From contig NC_065888.1 in the NCBI RefSeq assembly GCF_905147045.1, positions 5,771,001-5,835,000 on the forward strand: a DNA stretch of 64,000 bases. The letters run 5' to 3'. The DNA is from Nymphalis io. Lineage: Eukaryota > Arthropoda > Insecta > Lepidoptera > Nymphalidae. Each line of letters starts with the position of its first letter. Positions within the stretch are counted from its first letter, which is position 1. Positions 36,171-49,745 of this stretch are shown here, in pieces. The notes beneath the pieces were generated by a model. It was given only the letters and a program-made list of their open reading frames with translations. It did no database searches and had not been told where the DNA came from. A program made the translations under genes and the position numbers.

Positions 36171-39121
36171 TTTATTTTACTATTAAAACTTAAGAAATCC
36201 CATTAGTCGGCTCTACAACTCCCACTGGTTGAAGTTGGATAGGTATATACTGAGCCTGAACAAAGCGGTTCGTTGGATAAAATTATATATATCTTTGAAA
36301 CTTCTTTGACTTCCTTAACTTGTCACGAGTCGATTGAAGGTATCACGTGTAGGAGCTCAATAACTTGTTATAAAGTTTATCGACGCGAAAGAGTCGGTTG
36401 AAAAGATATACAAATCTATTTTCATATTGCTAAACTAAAATTAATAAGAGGCAAACGACCTTTAATGTTTCAATAATGATAGTGTTTTATTATATAGAGG
36501 GCAGTGGAAAAATTGTATCAACCTTTATATTCCAACCGGTTGTAAATAAAAAAGTCTAAATAGCTTCTCGAATACCTCAATGAGGAAGTCTTGAGAACTG
36601 GAATTATCCCTGAGTAATTGAACCAGTATGAAAAAGTCAGTTATTTTGTAAATTATAACATAAAATTTACATAATTACTGTAATTAAGGGTGTAAATTCT
36701 TAACAGAGATAGGAAATTGTCAATGAATAATATGAAATAGGTTTGCGGTAAATTCCTTTTGTTGCCATAAATTAACAATATACAAATTCCACTATGGCAA
36801 ACTCGCAGATTCAATCATATCCCCATGGGAGTATGTACTACAAATATTACCTAAATAGTATACTAATGAAACATATTATTTATTACTCACATTTTCCCTA
36901 CAACATATAAATAAATTAAATAATAAAAATCATATTAAAGGAAACCATTTGAGCGCGTTTCTTTTTATATAAGGTACTTTTTAAGCTTTGAGTTAATACA
37001 GTAAGAATATATTTTTTTTAAAGTTTAAAATATTTAATTAATATTTAATATTAAAATTATGATATGATTCATCAAAATCGATTCATTAATATTTAGCAAA
37101 ATTATATTAACAAATATTATATTACGAAATAAAAGCTAATAAATATATCACATGAGTATTTAGCCTTGTACATAAATTGTTTTATTTATCTAAAATATTT
37201 AATCGCGTCTAAAATCGTAGTTAAATAGCATGTCCGTCGAAAATACCGACAATTTTGTAAAACACTGCATTATAAATCTTCCTTTTAACTCATTTTATAC
37301 GTATATTTTTTTAATATCGACCTTATATTAAATAAATAAAGGTTAGTTTTGTTTGTTATTAAATAAATATCAAACAAACACAATGAGAAACTCATAAAAA
37401 ATGTTTAAAACAAATCTATAGAAAATCCCTACCAGTTATAACGTGAGGTTAAAATATTTACTTCGTTTCATATTTAATTTAATATTTTCTCTTATAGTAT
37501 TGATTAATATTGCACCTAGAAATAAGTATTTTTATTATAATATTTCCATAAATTTTTAATATTAATTAAGAAATTTTTCCCTCAAATGATTGAAAGACAT
37601 CAAGTTTGTGTAATTCTAATAGATGATGAATGAAAGAGTTCGTGTTCGTTTATTGTCCTAAAGTATACATAAATATACTTTGTATATGATTATTTCAAGT
37701 ATATGATTAATGAAAAAGAGTAACTCCCATTTCACCTCGGTAAAATCTTTATTCCAACCGATGGTATATTTATATTAAATTCAATCTTGTGAAATGGCGA
37801 ATTAAAAATTTTTGTTAGACTACTTGAAATATTATAATATTCTAATTTGTTTGTGTATCTTGTTTTAATTATTAAAAGTCTAAAATATATTTCTTTTTTG
37901 CTACAAAGCAGTTTGCGAAAATATTTTATGTCGTATTATATATAATTCTAGGTCAGTATTGTTGCGGGAAAAGACTAGTCTTAATACACATATGACAAGC
38001 TTAGTACCATTAAATATTGTTCTATTAATATTTCTAAATCGCCGAGTAGCACAAGGACGTATTAAAAATTTCGTAATTATCTTTTCAAGTTAATCATATT
38101 TGTATGAGGTCATGGTCAATGTCTCTTCATTCTGGTTATCCTTTTTTAAATTTAAACGAATAGAGGCAATAAATCGCATTTAAAATTCAATCATATGCAT
38201 GTAATCTTTACTAATATTATAAATGTGAATTTGAAATTGTTTACTATGCTATCACGTCTTAACCACTCAAGCGATGATGAAATTTTGCATACACGATGTC
38301 AGGAGTACAGATTAGGGTACTTAACACCTACCTTTCTCCCATATACGCGGACAAAACCGTGGACGAAAAATTAAATTCCACGCAGCTGAACAAATTCCTG
38401 TCATATCAAGATATGACGTTGTCCAGTTTACTGCACCAATTTAGTTGGTATGTTAAATGTATCTGTTATCTGTCTTTTCTTTACAATTTTTTCTATCACT
38501 GTCAAGAACGAGATCAATCATAAATACAAATAATAGCACAGTAGAGCTTGCTCAGATTACGATCTACGAACTTCGGTTCAACTTCACACATAAAAGTTAA
38601 AAAAATTTGAAACTATCTTCTTCTAAATCTTTATATATGTATTACGCACTTTCACACTAGAAGAGTTTTACTGTTAGTAGTATTAATGATCGTTTAATTT
38701 ATGAATGCTGTGTAATAGTTATAATCTATGGCCCTACAATCGTAGCTATGTCAGTCTCATCTTCAATCATGTGTTACGTCATCCGAGGTCGAACTTTCGC
38801 TCGAACTTGCCATTGAACTTGACATCATGTTGTGTAAGCTACTTTAAATTATTCATATATTGCCAATTAAATAAATCTACAGTCATAAAGAGGTTATAGT
38901 TCATATCCGAGGAACGCTGAGGACGTTTCGAATTGTTTTTATTTTTATAAAATTCAATAGAACAATTGACAGTTTATAAAATACAATTTAATATGCAACA
39001 GGGATTCGTGGTCTTGTGATGCATACAAGTTTGACTTTTATTTTTTAATTAATTGCAGTGTATCCTTTTTTTACTGGTATTTTTAATTTCAAAGAAATCA
39101 CAATATGTGATGATGATTTTT
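36171..39121. other. AT-rich non-coding tract
   Basis: No gene was recognised. TACTAATATTATAAATGTGA at about 38209 is the opening motif of the helitron-like repeat also seen at 645 and 43536. Confidence 0.4.
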
Positions 39122-39232
39122 ATATCCTCCAGATCAATTTCAGCCACGGTGACCATTCTTAAGAGGAACCAAATGTGTGGAACTTATAGTGCATACGTGT
39201 GTCCGTAAATACAGTTGCACTCACTCTAGTTT
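39122..39232 (-). repeat. SINE-C, 3' fragment
   Basis: Plus-strand blocks CCTCCAGATCAATTTCAGCC, ACGGTGACCATTCTTAAGAG and ATAGTGCATACGTGTGTCCG match the start of the copy at 25751 read on the plus strand. The tRNA-like head is missing. Confidence 0.7.
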
Positions 39233-40429
39233 AAATTTATTGATGTTTAAAAATTAAAATAAGCAAAATGGAAAAAAACACATACAAATGAAAAACAAAC
39301 AATCTTTGCACAAAATACTTCATGCTACATTTATATGTATAAGTAATTAAATATATTTTAAAATCATATAATTAAGCTAATGATATTTGAATGTGACAGA
39401 AGGTTCATTTATGCTTATAATTTAATTAATTCCTTTGATTTACCTAATATGGTCCATCTCGTTAACATCATAGATTACACGCATTTATTCGGTGTGTAGG
39501 CGCACATCCTTGTGCTAGATATGCGTGGGTTACCGATCAAATATTAATAATACAAATCATCTGCTAATAATATTTAAATTTAAATTAAAGATGACAGATG
39601 TAAAAAAAATATCTTTATTTAAAATTGATATAAAAATAGTATGAAGAATCACTGTCGAGTATTTATTTACATTGACATCTAAAAAAATATTAATATGATT
39701 GCCGCTCCTTGAGATTTTTTTTTCAAAAACCCACTTGAGTGTCACCTCTTCATTCACTTAAAGTCACACTTAAGTCTCACACATACATACTGCTTATACT
39801 ATGGATATTGTTATACCAGATATCATTCGTATCTGCTTATTAGTAGTAGACAAATATGAATAGCTATAGCAAAGAATAATAATTTATCTAAGTCAGATTT
39901 CGTAAGTAATACGGCTTTATTAGATAAGCATATATAAAGAGTGATGTATCAATTGAAACGATCATTAAGTTTCTTCATGTTATGATTCAAATAAACGAAG
40001 CTAAATCAAGATAAGGATATTGCCTATACTGTATTTCATGTTGATATTTACAGATTATAATCAACTAAGTCTTAACAAAGGTCGCTTTTTATTAAAATCT
40101 TTACACTTAAATTAATAAATTGATGAATTTAGATGTGAAGTGTAAATATAATAATTTAGAGTGACTTGACCACAGATACGTAAAATTTTATTTTATGTAT
40201 TAATTCTTTTTTTGTTGGAATTCGATAAATATTAAAGCTATTTGCGGTCTAGATATTTGAAAGTCGTAAGGTCAAACAATGAACAGACAGGAAATATCAA
40301 TATTACCTTACCAATATCGAAGCTCGGTGTTTGTTACGCTTAAAAAAATTTTATCTCGGTAGTAAAAAACTAGCGCAGATCATGTCAAGCGGATATAAAA
40401 AAGCTTAATTCGTTACCTAATATTAAGGT
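39233..40429. other. AT-rich non-coding tract
   Basis: No gene or recognised repeat. Confidence 0.4.
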
Positions 40430-40800
40430 GCTGTTGGCGCGTTAAATTACATTTTTTGTCCTACTTAACGAAGATTGCCAGCACCTGCCGTTACTCAACA
40501 AACATTCTAACGAGCCATTGTCTAAAAAATTAATGGCAAGTTCCGTTTCCATCGTCCATATATTCAGCTTAATACTTGGCAGTGAATATGCAACTATTGT
40601 TTGGTAATACACGAGGACACAAGGTATTCAATCACTGTTCTCAGTCCAAGGCTTAGACAGCTGTAGCTTCCTCCAATATTCCTCAATCGGACAGCATAAT
40701 GCGCTGTGGACCATTGTTGGAACCGGCCGGCTAACAATCGCGGTTATCTCAATGACATCTGTTGCCAATCAATCCTTCAATTAGCTGTCAAGTAACATAG
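40430..40800. promoter_or_regulatory. less AT-rich island, possible conserved non-coding element
   Basis: About 370 bp stand out by balanced composition and no resemblance to the interspersed repeats here. Motifs seen include homeodomain-type TCAATTAGCTG and TTAATGG cores and AACAATCGCGGTTATC, which carries a Runt-like CGGTTA. No open frame fits. Enhancer or conserved element is inference from composition alone. Confidence 0.25.
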
Positions 40801-43404
40801 GAATATACAATAAACATGATAAATTTTGAATTTCATTAAACAAGATTTAACTAAATAACTATATTGCAGTTTTTTTAGTATTCGTAATTTTCATTCGAAT
40901 ATACATATAATTTGAATTATTATCATGAAATAAAACTATATCTATATATTAGGAATTTGATTTCTAATTATTTTTATAACATATTTTAAACACTGCTGTT
41001 CGTATTATTGTTATTAATTTTTTTTTCATTCAATTAAATTTATATTAGCAATCTGTATTGGTCAACATGACTTGTTGATGTTGCTTTGAATAATTCAATG
41101 TATGTAAACTCGAATATTTTTATTTCATTTTGCCGTTTGAGGTTACCGTTAAAGGTTGTTCAAATATATCTTACAGTTTTATATTCGACGCAATGCATCT
41201 TGTCGGGTCCCGTTCGTATGTCAGTTTAAAAAATGCATTCAACATTCTAAAAAAGGAAAAAAGAGGGCAAGCTTGCTCAAATGTTTAATTTCTTGAGAGT
41301 TTCCTGTTTCTCATATATTGCTTTTAAAAAGATCTTATACCAATAAATAATCATCAATATCATTATCCTCAATATATTTTGAAGTCTAATAAGATTCTAA
41401 TTTATTTTTAATGAATAAAATGACGAAGGTCTTTGCGAAGAGATTTAAGTCAGGGATGTGTGTCGGTCGTGTCTAACACAATTATAATGAGAAATAATGT
41501 ATTAATTACAATAGATTTTAACATTATAATATACTTCTATTTGTAGTCATTATCGTACAATTAAATAATAAATTAATTGTATTTGATTAACATACCTATG
41601 TAATTTAATTACCGGAAAAGAGTAACTACTGAGCTACCTGCTTATTTCTATCTTCTCGGTAGAAACTAAATTTGGAACCGGCGGTAACTATTAATTCTTG
41701 TAAATTAAAGAATCTGATGTGGTTGTAAAAGTCTACTTTACAAAGGTTTATTTTGTTTTTATGAAAATCAAAATAAACTTTAATAAAGTATTACGTGGTT
41801 CGTGTTTTTGTTCGTATTCTATGAGGTCACGCATCATTCAATCAATGTATATATATGATATGATATAGCTATTATCAACGTCGAATAATGTGCGTGTGAG
41901 TTGCATCAAAAAAAAATAAATTAAAAAAAAAAAATATTTTTTATATTTAAGGAGCTTTGCATGCCGGATATTAGATAGATACATATTATATGTATTTTTA
42001 TAACTGAAAATAGATTACTAAGAAATTATAAAGAAAAGCATTGTTTGTAATTCAATAAATTGAACTTACCTTTTGTGTAAAATAGTCTTGCGTCAAGCTC
42101 TTCCTCAAATAACAATAACATAACGGACAAAAAACGAGACAAATCATTACATCAGGCTACCTCACAACTGTTGTAATCTTGACTTTCACTTAATCTGTGC
42201 ATCGGTCGGTGCATTCAAAGGACCGATTTTTAACAACGACGAGAGATAACATCAATGACCTACGCATGTACGCGTGTATACTAAGTTCTTGTATCACATC
42301 GCCCACGTGGTGTAATAAGTTCAGTGTTACAAAAATTGTGAATCATTTTCGTGATACATGCTTCTTTTCTCTTGATGTAGACGGGTTTTATTCACACAAA
42401 TAACATCCGTAGTTACAGAAGCTAATATTTGTATATACACGTAAATAGTACGATGTAATAGAAAAACATCTTACACAAAATTGGCAAATTAAAAAAATAG
42501 GGACGTTTGTATGTGAAAGGTATCATTCAAATAGTGAGTTCATGGATTCCTTTTTGGCTATATTTTTCCAATATTAAAAATAATAAAAACTTGCTGAGCA
42601 TCTTTCACTGACTTTTCTTATGTCCGTGTATTTTCTTTTCCAAAACGGTGGTAGTTTATATTTTGCCTATCAATAAGTATTAGAGGTAATGCAAAATAAT
42701 TCAATTGAAATGAAAATTGAATATAAATTTGAAAAATGTAGTTGAGTAAAAATATTGATAAATAAATGTTACCAACATATTCCATTAAAATACCGTTGGC
42801 CGTGATTTCAAATGTTCATTAGCGTTCATTCACTGTGCAACAAGAATCTAATCATTTTTAGATTATATTGATTTTCATTATGTTTGTTACAAAGTTTCTA
42901 TGAGCTCCGGAGTTCAGCCTTGACTAGTCATAAATGGCACACGACCAGCGATAATTGCGGTATTGCTTATTGACAGTATAAGGGTCAATTGTCAATCACT
43001 TATCGAATAAATTGAAGTTGATCTACTTGATGTTTGAAAGGGCAAACATTTTTCTCCCAAAATTCTTCTAGTGCAGAATTTGTATTTTTACAATACTTAG
43101 ATAGAAACCGTGATGGTAAAATAAAGTTTTATATCAAAGTCTACAACAAAAATGAGATGATGAGATGATTCCCAAATAACGAATAAACGTCGTATGATGC
43201 AATGCTTCGACCGCAAAACATTTATCAAAGTGCAATGACCTGAATACTCAAGTTGATCGCTTTTTTGAGATTGAAAATGCGGTACGATGCACATCATACT
43301 TATTATAATAATAACAGTGCATTCATGATTTCATTCGAGTTTTTAGAACAGATAATTATGATGATAGAAGTATCCATATGGTCTTGACTCCTGTTTACTC
43401 ATTT
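40801..43404. other. AT-rich non-coding tract
   Basis: No gene was recognised. The 68-codon frame at 42197 lies in moderately balanced sequence (42130-42410) but has no identifiable domain. Confidence 0.4.
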
Positions 43405-43520
43405 TCTGTCATGAAAGACAAAGACTTCTTTATATGTGTATATATGTTAAATCAATAATGACAGAAATGTTAAAATTTGAGTTTAACTAAGCAGTCGCTA
43501 ACGTTTATATGTAAGGCCTT
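43405..43520. repeat. foldback MITE, rearranged copy
   Basis: TTAAATCAATAATGACAGAAA, GTTTAACTAAGCAGTCGCTAA and GTAAGGCC match the right half of the element at 49286-49430 (first string overlaps it over 18 bases). CTGTCAT and GAAAGACAAAGAC just upstream match its other arm in inverted order. Confidence 0.6.
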
Positions 43521-43535
43521 ATATGTATATGTATC

Positions 43536-43570
43536 AGCCTAATATTATAAATGCGAAAGCATTACAAATT
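43536..43570 (+). repeat. helitron-like repeat, opening fragment
   Basis: AATATTATAAATGCGAAAGC matches the opening of the repeats at 645 and 54245. The rest of the element is not recognisable. Confidence 0.35.
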
Positions 43571-44559
43571 TAACACAGTAGCAATCGTAATGTTTGACTG
43601 TGCTTTAAAAAGCCTACTCGTTACTCTTTTTCAGCATTTTATAAACAAAGTATGTCAATCAAATACAATTAAATTTATATATAGCCTTCCTGAAAGTCAA
43701 CTCTAGCAATCTGACTCTAAGCTTTTTTAGCATTCATATAATTTTGTATTGACTAAGTTATCTTATTTATTAATGTTTTTAATAAAGGATTGAAATTTAT
43801 TAATAAGTAAAGTTAAAAGTATCTGCGGATTTTATTAAAGTAACAAATACATTTCCTCAGGAAGGATTTATTGACTTTGCAGTCTGAAACTTGCCGTTAA
43901 AAGTTTATCCTTACTTCTCATGACTATACAGTGGTTATCACCCATTCTATAAAAATAAATACATATACATAATAAATATTATTTTCTATTACAATTTTGT
44001 TCTAAATATTGTGTGACGCAACTGTAAGGTAAATCCTAATTTGTTAAAACATTCTCAAGGTAGCCTCGAGCGCCATGTTTATAAATAGTTAAACATAAAC
44101 TAAAAAAGGTAAAAATACTACGTTAACAATAGTTTCAAAATTATAATTGAAATGTGAAAGCAATTTTATGAGTAATTTAAGTCCGTTTTTATAATTTTAA
44201 TTTATATTTATAATTTTATTTATATAATGAGATTGTTTCATATTTTAAGTACATTTTTTTCTAATGTTTATACGTCTTTTTTCAATTTCCGTATTTTCAA
44301 TGAACAGTGTGCTAAAAATCCATTCGTATAAGATGCAAAGATATGTAGATTGCCACAAGCGATGACCAGGTTCAAATCTCGGATTGAAAAAAAAAAACAA
44401 AATAAAAAAGTCATATATTTTTATTATAATTATATTAATAACGTTGATTAGGGTATAAAAAGATTGTAAATTTAATTAGATGCACTAATGCAACTGCGTA
44501 TAATATAATTTATTCATGGATTATAAATCACTAATCAATCAGACACGGAATATCTTCCC
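43571..44559. other. AT-rich non-coding tract
   Basis: No gene or recognised repeat. Confidence 0.4.
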
Positions 44560-44705
44560 GTAATCGAATAGCCATTATCTATTGGGCAATTGTCCCATCG
44601 TTCTATCACCTGTCAGTCAAAACACGCAGGTTATTGGCCTCAAATTGCTTTGCGGTCGACATTGCATCAAACTCAGGCGCCGGTCTGTGTTAAACACAGG
44701 AAAAT
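44560..44705. promoter_or_regulatory. less AT-rich island, possible regulatory element
   Basis: The island includes CCCATCGTTCTATCACCTGT, ACGCAGGTTATTGGCCTC and CAGGCGCCGG with E-box-like CACCTG. It lacks repeat partners in the window and open frames. Function is inference. Confidence 0.2.
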
Positions 44706-46319
44706 TATGTTTTGCTTCGATTAACAGATACATATATATTATTTGAAAAATGTAAAAAATTAGTTTAATTTAACTAGATGTTATGCAAAGTTGTTATCAA
44801 TTACATTTTCATGATTGAAATTTCAGAATTATATTTTTATATTATTTTGTTTCTAGTTTATGCCATTTGATACAGTTGAAATCCAAAACTTATCCTGAGT
44901 AAACTCGTAAAGAAAATATATTTGTAATTGTTTGATCTACTCTTATAGTTTAAGTTTTTACTACAAAAACGTATTATACAAGTGCAAGATAAAAACTATA
45001 CGCGTTGGGGACAAAAGTTTATGTAATTAATTTTAATCAAAGTCAAGTTGTGACTGAAGATTTGATTTGACTGTCTGAAGATTTACAGTTGTAAACACAG
45101 AGATTTTCAACTATTTCAGTGGAAATACACTATAATTATCGGAAGTAAATTCACCCGAAAAAGCCCTAATTGATTATAAAGAAAAAGAAGTACTTAACAA
45201 CATAAAGAGGTACTTAAATTATGTCAAATGAGTAACTAGTACGTTGATAAGAAAATCAAATACGAGTATGTAATGTACGGTGTACACTTGTTAGAAGTCA
45301 ATTGCAGTTAATCCAAGCGTAGAATGTTGATTTTGAAATAAATTTAAATTAGTTAGTTATCGAATACCGTATTAACGATCAGTAAATAAGAAGCGAGCGG
45401 CAGTTTGGTTTTCAACTACTACGTTTTATCACATATTGAATCTTAAATATTTTTAATTCGAACAAGCTGCTATAAACTCAATATGTTGTAAGCTCTTATT
45501 TATTTTGTAATATAAAAATAAATAAAACGGGTGTTATATTTCCTACTCATATAAATGTCACACATAGTCATTTCGTGTTCTAAATATAAATTACACAGAT
45601 TAGACTGTGAAAAACTGAAAACGAAAACATATGAAAAATGATTAAACATATGGATTATTTAGTTGCAATTAGTTTCGAGTAATAAGTTTTTTACGTGATG
45701 TTTCTTATAATTTTTACGGGTTCATTAAAAATTAGACATAAAATGAAGTAAGTGGTTCGACATCAACCCTAAGGATACACTTAGCCTTATCTACACATTC
45801 CTAATCATTAGTTCATATAGGATTTGTAATATCCGTTAGTTGCCTTAGGGCCCGATGGCTCGGCTGCTTATTATGTATTCTGTTTGCGACACTGTATATG
45901 CAGTGCAATCATGTGGAAAAGTTTGGTAACCATGATACTATATTATTTTCGAGTTGTGAAATTTTTAATCATTACTCTAGATTAGTAATGTCATAATGAG
46001 GAAGGCAGCCAACTGATAAATTAACTTTTGTTTAAAATTGGTCCTAATCTAAATGGTAATGATTTTGAAATAACTTTAAAATGAGAATTCAATTCCATTT
46101 CCCTCTTAAGCATAACTTTGAAATATAATATTTTCTTAGTAATATTTTTATATGCATAAAAACAAATTAAAAATAACTTTAAATAAAAATGGCTTTTAAG
46201 TTGATATAATAAATAAATTATCAATAAAAAATGGATACATTAAATTTAACAATATATATGCTAAAATAAAACAAAACTATGAGTATTAAAAAATATTAAA
46301 TTATACGAAATCAGTATAA
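44706..46319. other. AT-rich non-coding tract
   Basis: No gene was recognised. A small GC-richer scrap, GGGCCCGATGGCTCGGCTGC, lies at about 45849. Confidence 0.4.
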
Positions 46320-46545
46320 ACATCGAAACAAAACTGCTTTGAACCCGTGAAAGTGACAGTGGTTATTGCAGCTTTTCCAATGGCCGAGTTTAATTGAAGG
46401 TGAAAATACGGCATTGCATAGCGTAATAGTTAGCTCAGTTTCCACTAGATGGCGTTCGTTCAAGGTCACTCGCGTTCACTGTTAACTATCGCGTGCATAA
46501 TCGCAAGCGAATCGTGTATTACGAAATCGCTACGGAATAAGGTAC
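46320..46545. promoter_or_regulatory. possible insulator/enhancer with CTCF-like and FTZ-F1-like sites
   Basis: CCACTAGATGGCG (46442-46454) closely fits the insect CTCF core CCASYAGRTGGCG. TCAAGGTCA (46460-46468) is a full monomeric FTZ-F1/ERR nuclear-receptor site six bases downstream. The surrounding 200 bp are less AT-rich than the flanks and not repeated here. Motif identity is by eye; binding is not shown. Confidence 0.35.
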
Positions 46546-47204
46546 TTGTATTTACACATTATACATCCACTTATAAATATTTAACTAATTTTTTTTTATT
46601 GTGTTAATTATATAAGCCAATAGTAAATTATTTCAAGGCTCTATTTCTTGTTTATTGTTCTGTTATTAAATATTATTATCATTCAAAAAGATCTTCAGGT
46701 AATACTACACCTATTCAAAATGATAACATTATGAATGGATTTAAATAAACGAAACCTGAATTTTCTTATTTTTTAAAATTTCGAAAAAGAGAAAACGCTT
46801 AAAGTATTTCGATTAACATGTCAATTATGCTTTTTACTATGCCTTTTGGTAGACAGATAAGAAACAAGGAATGCGAATTGAGCAACGCATGGCTACTGAC
46901 TCGAACCGCAATGGAAGTTACTGCTCATAAAAGGATTTAGTTACATGGGTAGAGTACTCGTTTACTAGACAATATTTGTTTTTTTTTTTAACTTTCTATT
47001 TATTTAATTGTCATTTGTCATGACATCGTAGGGATAACTGCGTGTGTTAGGTGAACCTTTGTTACTTCCATCAGCTAATCATTAAGATGAGAGTCATTTA
47101 AGCAGCTGTGAAACATTTACAGGCTTTTATTTACAACATGATATATGTACATACATTTTTCATTGTACTTCTTAATTCGTAAAAATAAACGTTTATTTCA
47201 ATTC
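46546..47204. other. AT-rich non-coding tract
   Basis: No gene or recognised repeat. Confidence 0.4.
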
Positions 47205-47290
47205 CGTAACAGACTGTGAATGTCCCACTGCTGGGCTAAAGGCCTCCTCTCCCTTTTTTGAGGAGATGGTTGGAATAAGCTCCAAACCTT
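47205..47290 (-). repeat. SINE-A 3' fragment with local inversion
   Basis: From 47205 the minus-strand tail of SINE-A is clear (GTAACAGACTGTGAATGTCC, GGCTAAAGGCCTCCTCTCCC). At about 47270, where the minus copy should read TTTGGAGCTTATTCC, it reads GGAATAAGCTCCAAACC, the plus orientation. Confidence 0.75.
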
Positions 47291-47462
47291 GTTTCATTAG
47301 GTCTTTGTTATATTAAATATTATAGCTACTTCCCTTTACATGCTGGACATAGGATTCCCTCAATTCACGCCACTCAGCTCAGTGTTGTATCATCTGTAGC
47401 AGTTCGTATACGTTTAAAATAATATATAGCAAATAATTCGATTTAACCAGTTTTTTTTAAAT

Positions 47463-47595
47463 ATGTCGGCTGTTTGGTGTATGGGACGCCTGATTAAAAA
47501 TTATCTTATATTGGCGTTGTAATAAATATTACATTGCGCCACCACCAACCTTGAGAACTACACTCACTCATACTTTAAGCCGGAACTCACTAATA
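47463..47595 (-). repeat. SINE-D, diverged fragment
   Basis: ATGGGACGCCTGATTAAAAA, ATTGGCGTTGTAATAAATAT, GCGCCACCACCAACCTTGAG and CCGGAACTCAC follow the minus-strand block order of SINE-D. Confidence 0.55.
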
Positions 47596-49285
47596 TCAGT
47601 ATGGACAAAATAAATAGAATAATTAGTTGATATACTTGTTTATAATGTCAGCAGTGCTAAACATGTGTTCAAGATTTTAGATTAATCGGTTCGTTGGTTC
47701 AAAATTCTATTTTAAATTTAAATGAAAGCTTGTAAATGTAATATTAATAGTTATCCTTAAAATGTAGTGCATATGAAAGACATTTTCAGAATATCTACAT
47801 TTTTTTTTCAGGAACTAGGAATATTTAAACTTTTTTTCGATTAATATTATCTAATATAATAAATAAAAATAAGATTTATATTATATACATTCTTAAATAT
47901 ATGTAATAAATACTGATTAATTATGATGTTTAAATTAAATTCGTATATATCATAAATGAATACAATAAATATTATAAAATCATAATAATGTTTCACAGCT
48001 AAACATCATCTAAAGCTGAAACTTTACAACTATTATACCGTGAACACGCGTTGATGTCGAAATATTTAGCGAAAAAATTAAACTGTCGACAAAAAATTGA
48101 TAATCATTTTGTAATAATACATGTTTAATTTTATAAACAACAATAAGAGAATGCAAATCACAGTAATAACTATTTCGAAAGAATAGTTTTACAATTTGGA
48201 AACATAAAATAAAAATAAAAGGAAATATTGCGTGCTAGTTTATTTTTATGTTTATGTGTGATAGTTACTAAAGAGTTTGTATGGACACCGTTTAAGGCAG
48301 CATTCTTGTTATTTTAAGGGCTTAAAATGCTTATTGTGGAAGTTGGCAAGAATTTAAATTATGACAAGACAAATTTGTTAAGATAAAAAAGGACTTTAAA
48401 GGTTGGCTAAAATATGTACTAAATAGAATAGACGTTATAGAAAAATATAGAGAGATTATTTTGTATTTATGAGTTCAGCAAATAAATATAAATTATACGT
48501 TTCCAATAATGAATTGCATAAAGCGATGTCAGTATTATAAAGTTATTACTAAGCTATTATAAAATACATATATAAAAAGATTAACGATTAAAACTGATAT
48601 TTAATTAAATAATAGTTTTGATAGAATAGCATAGTTTTAGCCATGCCATGGCCATATAATTTATATATTCAAACATATATTGAAGCGTTCGTCCTGGCTA
48701 AAGATACTATATTTTAAATTATTTGGTGTGATAAAGTATCATAATATATTTATAAAGTAGTAGTAGCCTCGATTATTAATATATATGAATACCTTTCTAG
48801 CATTATGATGTTATTAAAACCTAAATATATATTCAACAATATTTTATTTTATTTCGAGAGCAATAACATATAAAATCAATCTTTTGACATGCAAAATACA
48901 ATTTTAATTTTAAAATCCCGCAGCCAACAGCTTTCGCTGACGGTCATTGCCATCGGATGAGACCCATTTCACATTGCCTTTAGAAATAAAAATGCAATAC
49001 AACTTGTTTGATTAGGTAACTTGACTTATACATGTTTGCTGCCGGTTGTAGTAATTGATATCATTGAAGTAACATTACTCGTATTTTTTTTTTTATATAA
49101 TTTCCTAACTTACATCTAACCTCCTTAAATTTGTTTGTAAACAATTATTCGATACAACTCAAACGTTGCCTGTTTTTTGAAGGGTAATAAAAATTACCGT
49201 AAAGTAAAATACCGTTTTTTACCTAATCGGATAAAGATGAGTAAACACATATAATACGACCAATCGTACGTTTAGCTAAACATTA
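47596..49285. other. AT-rich non-coding tract
   Basis: No gene or recognised repeat. Confidence 0.4.
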
Positions 49286-49430
49286 ACAGCCTTACATAAA
49301 CTTTGCTTAGCAAGTGTTAAGTTAAATAGTGCCGTGTCTTCGTCTTTCGAATGTCAAATCAATAATGACAGAAAGAGCGAAATCATTGTTTAACTAACCA
49401 GCCGCTAAGTAAATTTATAAATAAGGCTGT
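49286..49430. mobile_element. foldback MITE with terminal inverted repeats
   Basis: ACAGCCTTA at the left end and TAAGGCTGT at the right end are perfect inverts. The inverted similarity continues inward for about 40 bp (CTTAGC..., GTTAAGTTAAA versus GTTTAACTAAC...GCTAAG). It has no coding capacity. A rearranged relative is at 43405-43520. The superfamily is unknown, and no clear TSD was seen beyond TTA/AAA flanks. Confidence 0.65.
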
Positions 49431-49559
49431 AAAATTATAATTAGAACCGTATAAAGTCATAATCGATAAATGTCACATAATATATACATTTATTTTGTTT
49501 CGAAGTCGTTATTCTCCGGTAAATCGTGACCTCGTTACGGTCTCACGTAATAATGCTAT

Positions 49560-49745
49560 CACAGCTACTATCACAATTGAGTAATAATCCTTAGACCTCT
49601 AAAAGTACGTAACGTTATCAATATTCGATGTACAACAACGACCACTTTCACTAGCCATTAATTCCCGTACTGTACCGATGTCGGCACCGATAAATACGTC
49701 GCGAATTGAATCCGATATCAAGTGGAGCGGAAACGTTACAAATAA
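49560..49745. promoter_or_regulatory. less AT-rich island, possible regulatory element
   Basis: The patch includes CGTACTGTACCGATGTCGGC, ACCGATAAATACGTCGCG and AAGTGGAGCGG, with many CGs for this region. It is not repeated here and has no open frame. Function is inferred only from composition. Confidence 0.2.
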
